Shown one piece after another: positions 1-7,236 of a DNA stretch of 64,000 bases. The translations under genes were made by a program, and so were the position numbers. The first letter of the stretch is position 1. Every line of letters starts with the position of its first letter. The notes under the pieces were generated by a model. The model was not told the DNA's origin. It was given only the letters and a program-made list of their open reading frames with translations, and made no database searches. The stretch comes from Chitinophaga chungangae. GTDB lineage: Bacteria; Bacteroidota; Bacteroidia; Chitinophagales; Chitinophagaceae. The DNA lies in assembly GCF_017742215.1 (NCBI RefSeq), contig NZ_JAGHKP010000004.1:248001-312000 (forward strand), given 5' to 3'.

Positions 1-289
1 TCTTTAGTTGTAAAATTCCGAAAAGACTTCCTATCGTAACGGCTTACTCCACCCCCGGTGCCGAACCAGATATTACCGGCTTTATCTTCATAAATTTTCA
101 TAACCCGATTATTGGCAAGTCCCTCCCTGGTTGTAAAATGTTGAAAGGATTTCCTATTGTAATAATAAATGCCTGAATCAGTAGTAGCGAACCAAAGGTT
201 TCCGTGTCGATCCTCCAGAACATCCCAGAATCTGTGCGAACCAATTTTACTAACAACGCATATACGTGTACGTATCTCATAATTTATCT
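1..289 (-). pseudogene. Two-component-regulator propeller (Reg_prop) fragment
   Basis: Read on the minus strand, this stretch encodes two consecutive propeller repeats with the typical pattern of an EDRHGNLWFAT segment followed, about 45 residues later, by EDKAGNIWFGT. This is the Reg_prop repeat found in periplasmic sensor domains of Bacteroidota hybrid histidine kinases and in small stand-alone propeller proteins. The frame is open to the window edge, so the C-terminal part is not visible. Upstream, the frame opens only after a stop inside the end of the neighbouring gene, and no signal peptide or convincing start precedes the repeats; a GTG at 315-317 is the only candidate. It is either a truncated remnant or a gene whose start I misjudge. 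The repeat assignment is firm, the pseudogene status is an inference. Confidence 0.55.
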
Positions 290-291
290 GC

Positions 292-828
292 TTAGCAACC
301 GTCTTTGCGGGGGACACGTTGAAAAATTAATTTACCATCCCGTTCTACATATTCGCCCGTTATTATTGGGTATGAATACTTGGGCGCGTGCGATACGGTA
401 TGGCTTCTTAGGATTATTTTGTCGTTAACTTTCAGGCTATGCAATTGCTCAAGTTGAGACTTTTCCGGCTCAAATCTTACAATATAATCATCACCATTGA
501 TCCTGGCCATTACACCGAAACCTAATCTTGATCCCGGCGGAAGGGAAAGAGAGGTTACAACAGCCTCCATATTGGTATAATCATTAATGTTCTTCCTTAT
601 TTTGGCGGCACCGGCAAACACTTTTTTGCCGGCGGGAGAAGCTACCCATTTTTTGTACTTTATACCTTCAGGGGTAGCTTCCCATTTTTTCAGTTCGGCA
701 TTCCTTTCAGCAGCGGAGAGGGGTTTTGGGGTTGGCCTTTTAGAAGCTTCATTTTTAATTTCGCGATTGGCAAATACTAGTCCGCTTACCACCAGCGGTA
801 AGATCAGCGCATAAATAATTTTTTTCAT
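292..828 (-). CDS. Small secreted protein of unknown function
   Basis: The product has 178 residues when started at the Met-Lys-Lys at 826-828, which gives a clear signal peptide (basic start, then a hydrophobic stretch ending near residue 19). The longer frame adds 23 residues with no signal and is less likely. The mature part has a lysine-rich middle segment and a C-terminal half of short beta-like segments (around DDYIVRFEPEK and GEYVERDGKLIFQRV). I recognise no family. It ends immediately beside the propeller fragment and the two share a strand. Export to the periplasm is an inference from the signal peptide only. Confidence 0.6.
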   Translation of the reverse strand: MKKIIYALILPLVVSGLVFANREIKNEASKRPTPKPLSAAERNAELKKWEATPEGIKYKKWVASPAGKKVFAGAAKIRKNINDYTNMEAVVTSLSLPPGSRLGFGVMARINGDDYIVRFEPEKSQLEQLHSLKVNDKIILRSHTVSHAPKYSYPIITGEYVERDGKLIFQRVPRKDGC

Positions 829-1326
829 AATTTTTGTTGGTTTAAATGATATAAGATCCATAAAAGACATTCTTTGTTTGTTGCAACAAAAATACATTGA
901 TATACTTCAGCCTGAGGAACTTGATTGTAAATAGAAATGTAACCTTTGTAAATAAATCGTAAAACGGACTGTTTTGTAGCCAAAATCTACTTTCCGGGAG
1001 TGAAGGATATCAATAACCTGAGTAATGAGGAACGCCGGTTGCTTGTTAAAAACTAACCCCGGCAATTTTCGCATTCCTATTCGTCGGTTGATAACAAAGA
1101 TTACAACCCCGCTTTCGCTTTGTCATATCTGCAATATCCTTACCTTTGTAGCTCATGACACGCTTATCTCCATATTATCTCCTTTCGATCATTGCCGCTT
1201 AACGCAGGCCGCAATGCATTTTTGCCTTTATACACTGCGCTTACCTGCGTCAGGAAGTCTTTAATGATACTATTGTAACCGCTTTGTCGTGCCTGCCCGC
1301 ACGTATAGGCAAGAACTGTTTATATT
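829..1326. other. Intergenic region, nothing convincing
   Basis: About 500 bases between the divergent small secreted protein and rsgA. It must hold both promoters, but I find no clear promoter motif, operator or RNA element. A short plus-strand frame ending at 1055 (IYFPGVKDINNLSNEERRLL) looks protein-like but is under 40 codons and lacks a start. Confidence 0.4.
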
Positions 1327-2388
1327 ATGACGACACTACAGTCGTACGGATGGAACGAGCATTTTATGCGTCATTTCCAAATAAACCCATTTCCCAACCT
1401 CGAAGCTGCAAGAGTGCTGTCGATTCAGGGATTCATACATCTGCTGATCACAGAAACGGGGCACATGGATGCTCAACTCGCAGGTACGCTCATCAACAGC
1501 CGGGAATCCGAAACCTGTCCCAAAGTAGGAGATTGGGTGCTGGTAAAACGTTATGAGGAAGAAGGGATGATCATTGATACTTTGCCGCGTTTGAACGAAC
1601 TCAGCCGTAAAGCACCAGGCTCTCAAAGCGCCAGGCAGGTACTGGCCGCCAACATCGATGGGGTGTTTATTGTACAGGGACTTGATCGTGATTTCAACCT
1701 TATGCGCCTGCAACGCTACCTGCACCAAATTGTGCAATGCAATATTCAACCTGTCGTTCTGCTGAATAAGAAAGACCTGGTGCCCGATCCTGAGACCTAC
1801 CGGCAACAAGTGCTGGACTTGGGATACAGCTGTCCCGTGGTGCTGACCAGTGCGCTGTACCCGATGCTGCAAAGCGAATGGACCAGCCAATACCTGCAGC
1901 CGCAGCAAACCTATATTTTGCTGGGCTCATCCGGGGCAGGTAAAAGTACATTGCTCAACAACCTGCTGGGGTATCAACTGCAGAAAGAAGGAACTACGAG
2001 TGCCGCCAATAACAAGGGAAAACATACTACCACAGCGAGGCATCTTGTTTTGTTGCCCAATGGAAGCATGATCATTGATGCGCCTGGTATGCGCGAGTTC
2101 GGCATTACTGTTGAGGCCGGAAAGGAAAGCGCAAATCACCCTTTGATAGAGGAATTGGCGCCACAATGCCGGTTTGGCGACTGCACCCACCAGCACGAGC
2201 CGGGGTGCGCCGTCATTGCAGCATTCAACAATGGCTCATTGCCGGAGCTCGTTTATCGCAGTTACCTGAAACTATTGCGTGAGCAATATCATTTCCAGGC
2301 AAGTGAATCTGATAAGCGACGGGATGAACGGCGGTTTACCAAAATGGCGAAGCAGATATTCAAACACCGTAAAAACAGGAAGTATTGA
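1327..2388 (+). CDS. rsgA: Ribosome small-subunit-dependent GTPase A
   Basis: RsgA is a circularly permuted GTPase that acts late in 30S ribosome maturation. The 353-residue product shows the permuted order: an N-terminal OB-fold, then NKKD (G4, residues 147-150), then the P-loop GSSGAGKST (200-208), the switch-I segment GKHTTTARH and DAPG (G3, 251-254). A C-terminal zinc knuckle follows, with Cys281, Cys286, His288 and Cys294. Length and order match the family. The ATG at 1327 gives a normal N-terminus. It stands alone and is followed at once by an intrinsic terminator, so it is a monocistronic housekeeping gene unrelated to the sugar loci. Confidence 0.96.
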   Translation: MTTLQSYGWNEHFMRHFQINPFPNLEAARVLSIQGFIHLLITETGHMDAQLAGTLINSRESETCPKVGDWVLVKRYEEEGMIIDTLPRLNELSRKAPGSQSARQVLAANIDGVFIVQGLDRDFNLMRLQRYLHQIVQCNIQPVVLLNKKDLVPDPETYRQQVLDLGYSCPVVLTSALYPMLQSEWTSQYLQPQQTYILLGSSGAGKSTLLNNLLGYQLQKEGTTSAANNKGKHTTTARHLVLLPNGSMIIDAPGMREFGITVEAGKESANHPLIEELAPQCRFGDCTHQHEPGCAVIAAFNNGSLPELVYRSYLKLLREQYHFQASESDKRRDERRFTKMAKQIFKHRKNRKY

Positions 2389-2424
2389 TACCTCAGCGGT
2401 AATATCCCCCTGGGCCGGAAAACA

Positions 2425-2458
2425 AAAGAGGGTGTTTCCTCTTTGAGACACCCTCTTT
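2425..2458 (+). terminator. Intrinsic terminator of rsgA
   Basis: Perfect 11-bp inverted repeat, AAAGAGGGTGT at 2425-2435 and ACACCCTCTTT at 2448-2458, with a 12-base loop, starting 37 bases after the rsgA stop. The right arm ends in TTT, followed by GTTGTTTAG, so the U-tract is short but the stem is strong. Confidence 0.8.
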
Positions 2459-2601
2459 GTTGTTTAGGTAAGGTTGCCTTCTGATGTATCTTAATCACAA
2501 GGCAGCATCGGCTTTTTCAAAAGCTGAGTTTAAGAAACGCCTATGGGTGTCCCTGCGCCACGCAGCAAACGCCATAATAGTTATTGTAAATATGCCCCTT
2601 C

Positions 2602-2960
2602 ATGGACATTAAGATTGACGGGGTTGGGATAGATGTGGCCCTGTCTGATAAAAACAAGCAGCATTTCGAAGAAAAAAAACGGATCGGCAAGGCCGCGGCC
2701 GGGCTGGTGGAAGATGGAGATACCATTATTCCTGATTCAGGTTCCACTACCATCGAGATCGCCCGCAATCTTGGCAACGAGCATAACCTCATGGTGATCA
2801 TCAATGTCCTGAATGTCGCCAGCCAGATGGCCGATCATCAGCAGGCTAACGTTAACATGCCCGGCGGTTTTCTCCGGAAAAATTTGCTGAGCCTCGTCCG
2901 GGGCGCAGCGGAAGAAAATTTTAAAAATTATTTCGGCGATAAACTGTTTCTCGCCGCCGA
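2602..2960 (+). pseudogene. Remnant of DeoR/GlpR-type regulator (effector domain)
   Basis: The frame from about 2644 reads EKKRIGKAAAGLVEDGDTII, then PDSGSTTIEIARNL and MPGGFLRKN, ending with AAEENFKNYFGDKLFLA. This is the phosphosugar-sensing C-terminal domain of DeoR/GlpR-type repressors. The N-terminal winged helix is missing; the 14 residues before SDKNKQHF do not resemble it. The C-terminus is cut off right after KLFLA, where the intact family continues into its last helix-strand region, and a permease fragment follows directly. So both ends are lost. No functional repressor can be made from this. Confidence 0.8.
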
Positions 2961-3271
2961 GGATACGCCGTATGGGCGTTCACGATGGTGCCTTGTGCAA
3001 TTGTAGCGCTATGCCTCGTTCGCTGGAAAATCGAATGGAACCCTGGGGGCGGTGGTGGCCGGCAGCATCGTGGGGTTTTCCGGCGCGGGCGGTCAGCTGA
3101 TGCTGTTCCAGGCCCTCCGCGACGGCCCCGCATATCTTGTTTTTCCCATCGTTTCGCTGTACCCCGTGGTAACGGTGGCATTGGCGGTGCTTTTCCTGAA
3201 AGAAATCACCAACCGCCGCCGTTGCGGGACTTTTCCTGGCGGTATTCGTCATTTACCTGCTGGCGGAGTAA
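2961..3271 (+). pseudogene. Remnant of EamA/DMT-family permease with two frameshifts
   Basis: Three reading frames have to be joined to recover the C-terminal half of an EamA (drug/metabolite transporter) permease. Bases 2961-3035 encode a helix-like AVWAFTMVPCAIVALCL. From about 3031 the next frame gives GTLGAVVAGSIVGFSGAGG and then GPAYLVFPIVSLYPVV, the family's most conserved stretch. Near 3218 the frame changes again to read AVAGLFLAVFVIYLLAE and stop at 3271. The N-terminal domain is absent. It is fused at 2960 to the DeoR remnant, so one deletion probably joined two decaying genes. Confidence 0.75.
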
Positions 3272-3330
3272 TGTGGAAATCTGAATGATACAAATACAAA
3301 ACATGAAACGCTTCGTCCCAATCTCCCCAT

Positions 3331-4089
3331 TCAAAACGGCGACGGACTGGTTGCCGTCCAGCCTCCGTCTATCACAAGGCTTTGGCCGGTAATATGCCTC
3401 GCCTTATCCGATACAAGGAACAGGACCGCATCGGCGATATCCCCGACTGTTGCAGGCCTGCCCATTGGCGTTATTTGCGACCATACCGATGCGTAATTCG
3501 GATCGCTTTCCGTTCTTTCGGTGAGGGTGGCGCCTGGGGCCACCGTATTGACGGTGATGCCGTATTGAGATATTTCAACTACCAGGTTTTTGGCCAGCAT
3601 TTCCAATGCGGCCTTCGTCATCGAATACGCGGCAAGATCCTTGTGCGCCTGGTGACCTGTTACAGATGACGTGAAAAGTAAAGCGCCCCCGGTGCCCTGC
3701 TGCCTGATCTGCCGAGATGCCGCCTGGGCAAGAAAAAAAGTACCCGCAATATTCAGATGAAGCACGCGGTAAAGCGAATCTGCCGGATATGAAAGGAAAT
3801 CGCCGAACAAAGTGATACCGGCGTTGGCAATAACGATATCAAGATGACCGGTTTCGGCCACGGATTGCTGAACGAGCTTGTTGACGAAGCTTATATCACC
3901 GCAATCTCCCGGTACGGAAATACAGTTTCCATATTCCGTCCTTATCTTATCCGCCGCCTTTTGGGAAAGGTCTTTGTCAATGTCGTTCAGCAATACGGTT
4001 GCGCCGTGTTTCGCAAGTTGCCGGCAGATCTCAAATCCAATTCCCTGGCCTGCCCCTGTTACGATCGCTGTTTTATTCCGGAAATCCAT
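3331..4089 (-). CDS. SDR-family NAD(P)-dependent dehydrogenase
   Basis: Classical short-chain dehydrogenase of 252 residues with the nucleotide-binding TGAGQGIG near the N-terminus, the NAG motif (VIANAGI), a Ser-Ser pair before the active site and an intact YSMTK catalytic Tyr-x-x-x-Lys. The start at 4087-4089 (MDFRNK) is chosen because the 18 upstream codons do not resemble the family. It follows the IlvD/Edd dehydratase by 31 bases on the same strand, so it probably oxidises a sugar, or a keto-deoxy acid made by that dehydratase. The substrate cannot be told from sequence; L-rhamnose, L-arabinose and fucose routes all use such pairs. Confidence 0.85.
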   Translation of the reverse strand: MDFRNKTAIVTGAGQGIGFEICRQLAKHGATVLLNDIDKDLSQKAADKIRTEYGNCISVPGDCGDISFVNKLVQQSVAETGHLDIVIANAGITLFGDFLSYPADSLYRVLHLNIAGTFFLAQAASRQIRQQGTGGALLFTSSVTGHQAHKDLAAYSMTKAALEMLAKNLVVEISQYGITVNTVAPGATLTERTESDPNYASVWSQITPMGRPATVGDIADAVLFLVSDKARHITGQSLVIDGGWTATSPSPF

Positions 4090-4120
4090 CGTGGTTGAAA
4101 CGTTTGTTGATGAAAAGATA

Positions 4121-5833
4121 TTAATGAGAATCTCTTGAAACATCGCTGCCGGAGCCGCCTTTCAGGAAATCGAAATCGGCTCCCTTGTCGGCCTGTTCAA
4201 CGTGATCGACATATAACCGTGCATAACCCCTGGTGAAAGGATTCCTGAACGCAGCGCGGTTCACTTTCCGGCGGTCAAGCTCCGCCTCGCCCACCAGGAG
4301 GTTTAATACTCTTTTTTCGACATCCAGCTCGATCATGTCCCCGTTTTCAATCAGCGAAAAAGTTCCGTTCTCAGCTGCTTCGGGCGATACATGGAGCACT
4401 ACCGTTCCGAACCCGGTCCCGCTCATCCTTCCGTCCGATATCCGGACCATATCTGTTATTCCCCTGGCCAGGAGTTTGGTTGGAAGCCCCATGTTCCCAA
4501 CTTCAGGCATCCCGGGATAACCTTTCGGGCCAGCGTTTTTGAGCACCAGCACACTGTTTTCATCAGCTTCCAGCAGCGGATCATTGATCCTGGCCTTGTA
4601 GTCTTCGATATTCTCAAACACAACGGCCTTTCCTGTATGTTTCATCAAATGAGGGCTGGCGGCCGATGGTTTGATCACGCTTCCGTTTTCACAAAGATTT
4701 CCTTTTAATACAACGATGCCGGACCGTTTATTTACAGGTTGGTCAACAGGCGCGATAACATCGTTATTCCAGCTTTTTGTTTTTTGGATATTTTCCGAGA
4801 GCTTTTTGCCATTTGCGGTCAGGCAATCGGTATGCAGGTGGTTTTCTATTTGTTTCATCACTGCAGGCAATCCCCCGGCATAGTAGAAATCCTCCATGAA
4901 ATATTTTCCCGATGGCTGAATGTTGGCTATGAGCGGGATATTCCTGGAAAATATGTCCATATCTTCCAGCGTTAACGGTACGCCTATTCTGCCGGCGATA
5001 GCGAGCAGGTGAATGACAAAATTGGTAGACCCGCCGATAGCCGCATTTACACGGATGGCATTTTCGAAAGCGTACCGGGTCAATAAGTCCGATAACTTCA
5101 GATCTTCTCTTACCATTTCCACAATCCTTTTGCCGGACAGTTGCGCAAGTACTTTCCTGTTTGCATCCACGGCGGGAATGGCGGCATTTCCCGGAAGTGA
5201 TAATCCAAGCGCTTCCACCATGCAGGCCATCGACGAAGCGGTGCCCATTACGGCACAATGCCCGCGGCTTCTGCACATTCCGGCTTCGGCCATGTTCAAT
5301 TCTTCTTCGCTCATGATCCCCGAGCGAACGTCTTCGGAGAAACGCCAAAGATCGCTTGTTCCAATATCCTGGTTCCTGAATTTGCCGGTCAGCATGGCGC
5401 CGCCAGATACCACGATCGTTGGAATATCCACGCTGCATGCGCCCATCACAAGAGAGGGCGTCGTTTTGTCACAGCCGCACATCAATACAACGCCATCCAG
5501 CGGATTGGCGCGGATCGATTCTTCCACATCCATGCTCGCCAGGTTGCGGTATAACATCGCCGTGGGTTTAATAAGAGTTTCGCCGAGCGACATCACCGGG
5601 AACTCAAGCGGCAGTCCTCCCGCCTCAATAACGCCCCTTTTGACGGCTTCAGCCAGCTCTTTGAAATGAGCATTGCAGGGTGTCAGTTCAGACCAGGTGT
5701 TGCATATGCCGATAACCGGTTTCCCCCTGAACTCATAATCAGGGATTCCCTGGTTTTTCATCCATGCGCGGTAGATAAAACCATCCTTGCCTTTTTTCCC
5801 AAACCAGTTTTGACTTCGCAGATCTTTTTTCAT
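4121..5833 (-). CDS. IlvD/Edd-family sugar-acid dehydratase
   Basis: Iron-sulfur dehydratase of 570 residues, the size of the pentonate/hexonate branch (L-arabonate or D-xylonate dehydratases) rather than of branched-chain IlvD by context. Cys53 (ELTPC), Cys121 (MCGCDKTTP) and Cys193 (RSRGHC) are spaced like the [2Fe-2S] ligands of characterised arabonate dehydratase, and Lys123 sits where the carbamylated magnesium ligand is expected. The start at 5831-5833 (MKKDLRSQ) fits family N-termini; the longer frame adds 27 odd residues. It likely turns an aldonate into a 2-keto-3-deoxy acid. The gene lies between a PIG-L deacetylase and an SDR on one strand, so an operon is probable. Confidence 0.88.
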   Translation of the reverse strand: MKKDLRSQNWFGKKGKDGFIYRAWMKNQGIPDYEFRGKPVIGICNTWSELTPCNAHFKELAEAVKRGVIEAGGLPLEFPVMSLGETLIKPTAMLYRNLASMDVEESIRANPLDGVVLMCGCDKTTPSLVMGACSVDIPTIVVSGGAMLTGKFRNQDIGTSDLWRFSEDVRSGIMSEEELNMAEAGMCRSRGHCAVMGTASSMACMVEALGLSLPGNAAIPAVDANRKVLAQLSGKRIVEMVREDLKLSDLLTRYAFENAIRVNAAIGGSTNFVIHLLAIAGRIGVPLTLEDMDIFSRNIPLIANIQPSGKYFMEDFYYAGGLPAVMKQIENHLHTDCLTANGKKLSENIQKTKSWNNDVIAPVDQPVNKRSGIVVLKGNLCENGSVIKPSAASPHLMKHTGKAVVFENIEDYKARINDPLLEADENSVLVLKNAGPKGYPGMPEVGNMGLPTKLLARGITDMVRISDGRMSGTGFGTVVLHVSPEAAENGTFSLIENGDMIELDVEKRVLNLLVGEAELDRRKVNRAAFRNPFTRGYARLYVDHVEQADKGADFDFLKGGSGSDVSRDSH

Positions 5834-5925
5834 AATGCTTTTGCAGGATCGATAAATTTTTTTTCTTACTGAAGATAGTTTGCTGAAATGTAACAATGGC
5901 ACTTTCAGCTTCATATAAATTTTCT

Positions 5926-6801
5926 TTACTCCTTCCCAAGCATGGGAAACAACCGCCGGATCTCTTCTTCCGAAGGTTGCGTACCATATTCACACAACTC
6001 AAAAGCTTCTGCATACTTCGCTGATTCGGCCTGGCGGGCCCCGTACCATTTTACGAGGCCGGCTCTTACCGTGGAATCCATAGACGGAAACCTTGTGTTT
6101 TTTATCCAGTTTTTACGCTCCTGTTTATCTTTCGGTATTTCACCCTTGTAGCCGGACACCCAGGGCAGCCACTCGTAAAACTGGGATTCATGCGCGTCCA
6201 GCGCATCGATCTTTTTATCGATGACCTGTGTAATATCCACGCATACGTCGGGCTGAAACGGAGTGGGTTTGGTAAAACGATCCTGGAAATACAAAAACAC
6301 GGGGTTTTTGGTGAGGGGTGGAACGTCTGCCGCGATATTGGGTACCATCACCATAAAAGCCGCATCCTGCACTAAGATGCCTGCATAACGGTGATCCGGG
6401 TGATAATCCACCGGCCGGTGCGAGATCACCACATCCGCCTTCCAGGTGCGGATCTGCCGGATGAGCTCAAGCCGGACTTCCAGCGTGGGCATCAATTCAC
6501 CGTCGTGGGTATTCAGAACTTCGTACGTGATGCCAAGCCGTTTAGCCGCCTCTGCTGCTTCCGCCTTCCGTCTTTTCGCCAATGCGCCTCCTCCCTGTTC
6601 CATATGACCTGCATCGCCGTTGGTCACTGAAATGAATTTGACCTGGTGGCCGGCCCGGGCAAACAGCGCAGCCGTTCCTCCGCTTCTGATATCGCAATCA
6701 TCGGGATGAGCCCCGATCATAACAATACGCAAAGGCGGTTGCTGTGCCTTGGCAAAATAAGAACAGCAGCTTAACAGGATTGCAGAAAACAGGTGTTTCA
6801 T
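5926..6801 (-). CDS. PIG-L/LmbE-family deacetylase, secreted
   Basis: The 291-residue protein begins with a signal peptide (MKHLFSAILLSCCSYFAKAQ) and then carries the zinc-binding AHPDD motif near residue 33 and the second metal motif HPDHR near residue 138, diagnostic of the PIG-L family. These enzymes remove N-acetyl groups from sugars. It is the first gene of the minus-strand set leading into the sugar-acid dehydratase (92 bases downstream) and faces the GH116 gene across a 435-base regulatory region. A role on an acetamido-sugar of the same glycan is possible but not shown. Confidence 0.87.
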   Translation of the reverse strand: MKHLFSAILLSCCSYFAKAQQPPLRIVMIGAHPDDCDIRSGGTAALFARAGHQVKFISVTNGDAGHMEQGGGALAKRRKAEAAEAAKRLGITYEVLNTHDGELMPTLEVRLELIRQIRTWKADVVISHRPVDYHPDHRYAGILVQDAAFMVMVPNIAADVPPLTKNPVFLYFQDRFTKPTPFQPDVCVDITQVIDKKIDALDAHESQFYEWLPWVSGYKGEIPKDKQERKNWIKNTRFPSMDSTVRAGLVKWYGARQAESAKYAEAFELCEYGTQPSEEEIRRLFPMLGKE

Positions 6802-6998
6802 ACGATTCAGATTTTCATGTTTATGTATCAGGATAAAAAAAGCAACGCGCCGTCACGGAAAAAGATTTGTTTTATGAAGACGGTCAAATCCACGTAGCAT
6901 TGGTGAATGCCGGCATACTGGCGTGTAAAAAGTAAAATACTATTTTTTTAGGGTTATTTGCATCGGCCAATAACGCTAAAACATTCAGAGAAAAAAAA

Positions 6999-7030
6999 TT
7001 TGGATGTTATTTTTTAATATTCTACTTTCA
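6999..7030 (+). promoter_or_regulatory. Candidate Bacteroidota-type promoter for the GH116 arm
   Basis: TTTG at 6999-7002 and TACTTTCA at 7023-7030 are separated by 20 bases. This approximates the Bacteroidota -33 TTTG / -7 TAnnTTTG promoter, with two mismatches in the -7 box. Transcription would begin just upstream of the LacI-type operator at 7067, which would then act as a block. The motif is short, so this is tentative. Confidence 0.35.
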
Positions 7031-7066
7031 TTATCGAAGCGAAAGCTCCTTTTTTTATATCCACGT

Positions 7067-7082
7067 GCTTAAACGATTAAGC
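7067..7082. promoter_or_regulatory. LacI-type operator 1 (PIG-L / GH116 intergenic)
   Basis: GCTTAAACGATTAAGC, a near-perfect 16-bp palindrome around CG with one mismatched pair. The same element recurs at 9852, 24667 and 25794, each in front of a gene of this locus, and the LacI regulator at 24766-25779 is the obvious binder. It lies in the divergent region between the PIG-L operon and GH116 and could control both. Confidence 0.8.
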
Positions 7083-7236
7083 GTTATGAAAGAACCGGAC
7101 CTGTAAAAGGGCGGGAAGGAGAACATTTGCGCAGCGCAAAGCCAACAGAACATTCCACGGGGCGATTTACCACGTATGAAAGGACAGGAAGAAAATGCCC
7201 GCTCCGCATTCACCAAATACGAACCATTGGTACTAT

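Noticed and set aside
946..1055. Short plus-strand frame ending in NNLSNEERRLLVKN, protein-like
   Set aside because: Under 40 codons, no start codon, no recognisable family; could be a chance frame or an unidentifiable gene remnant.
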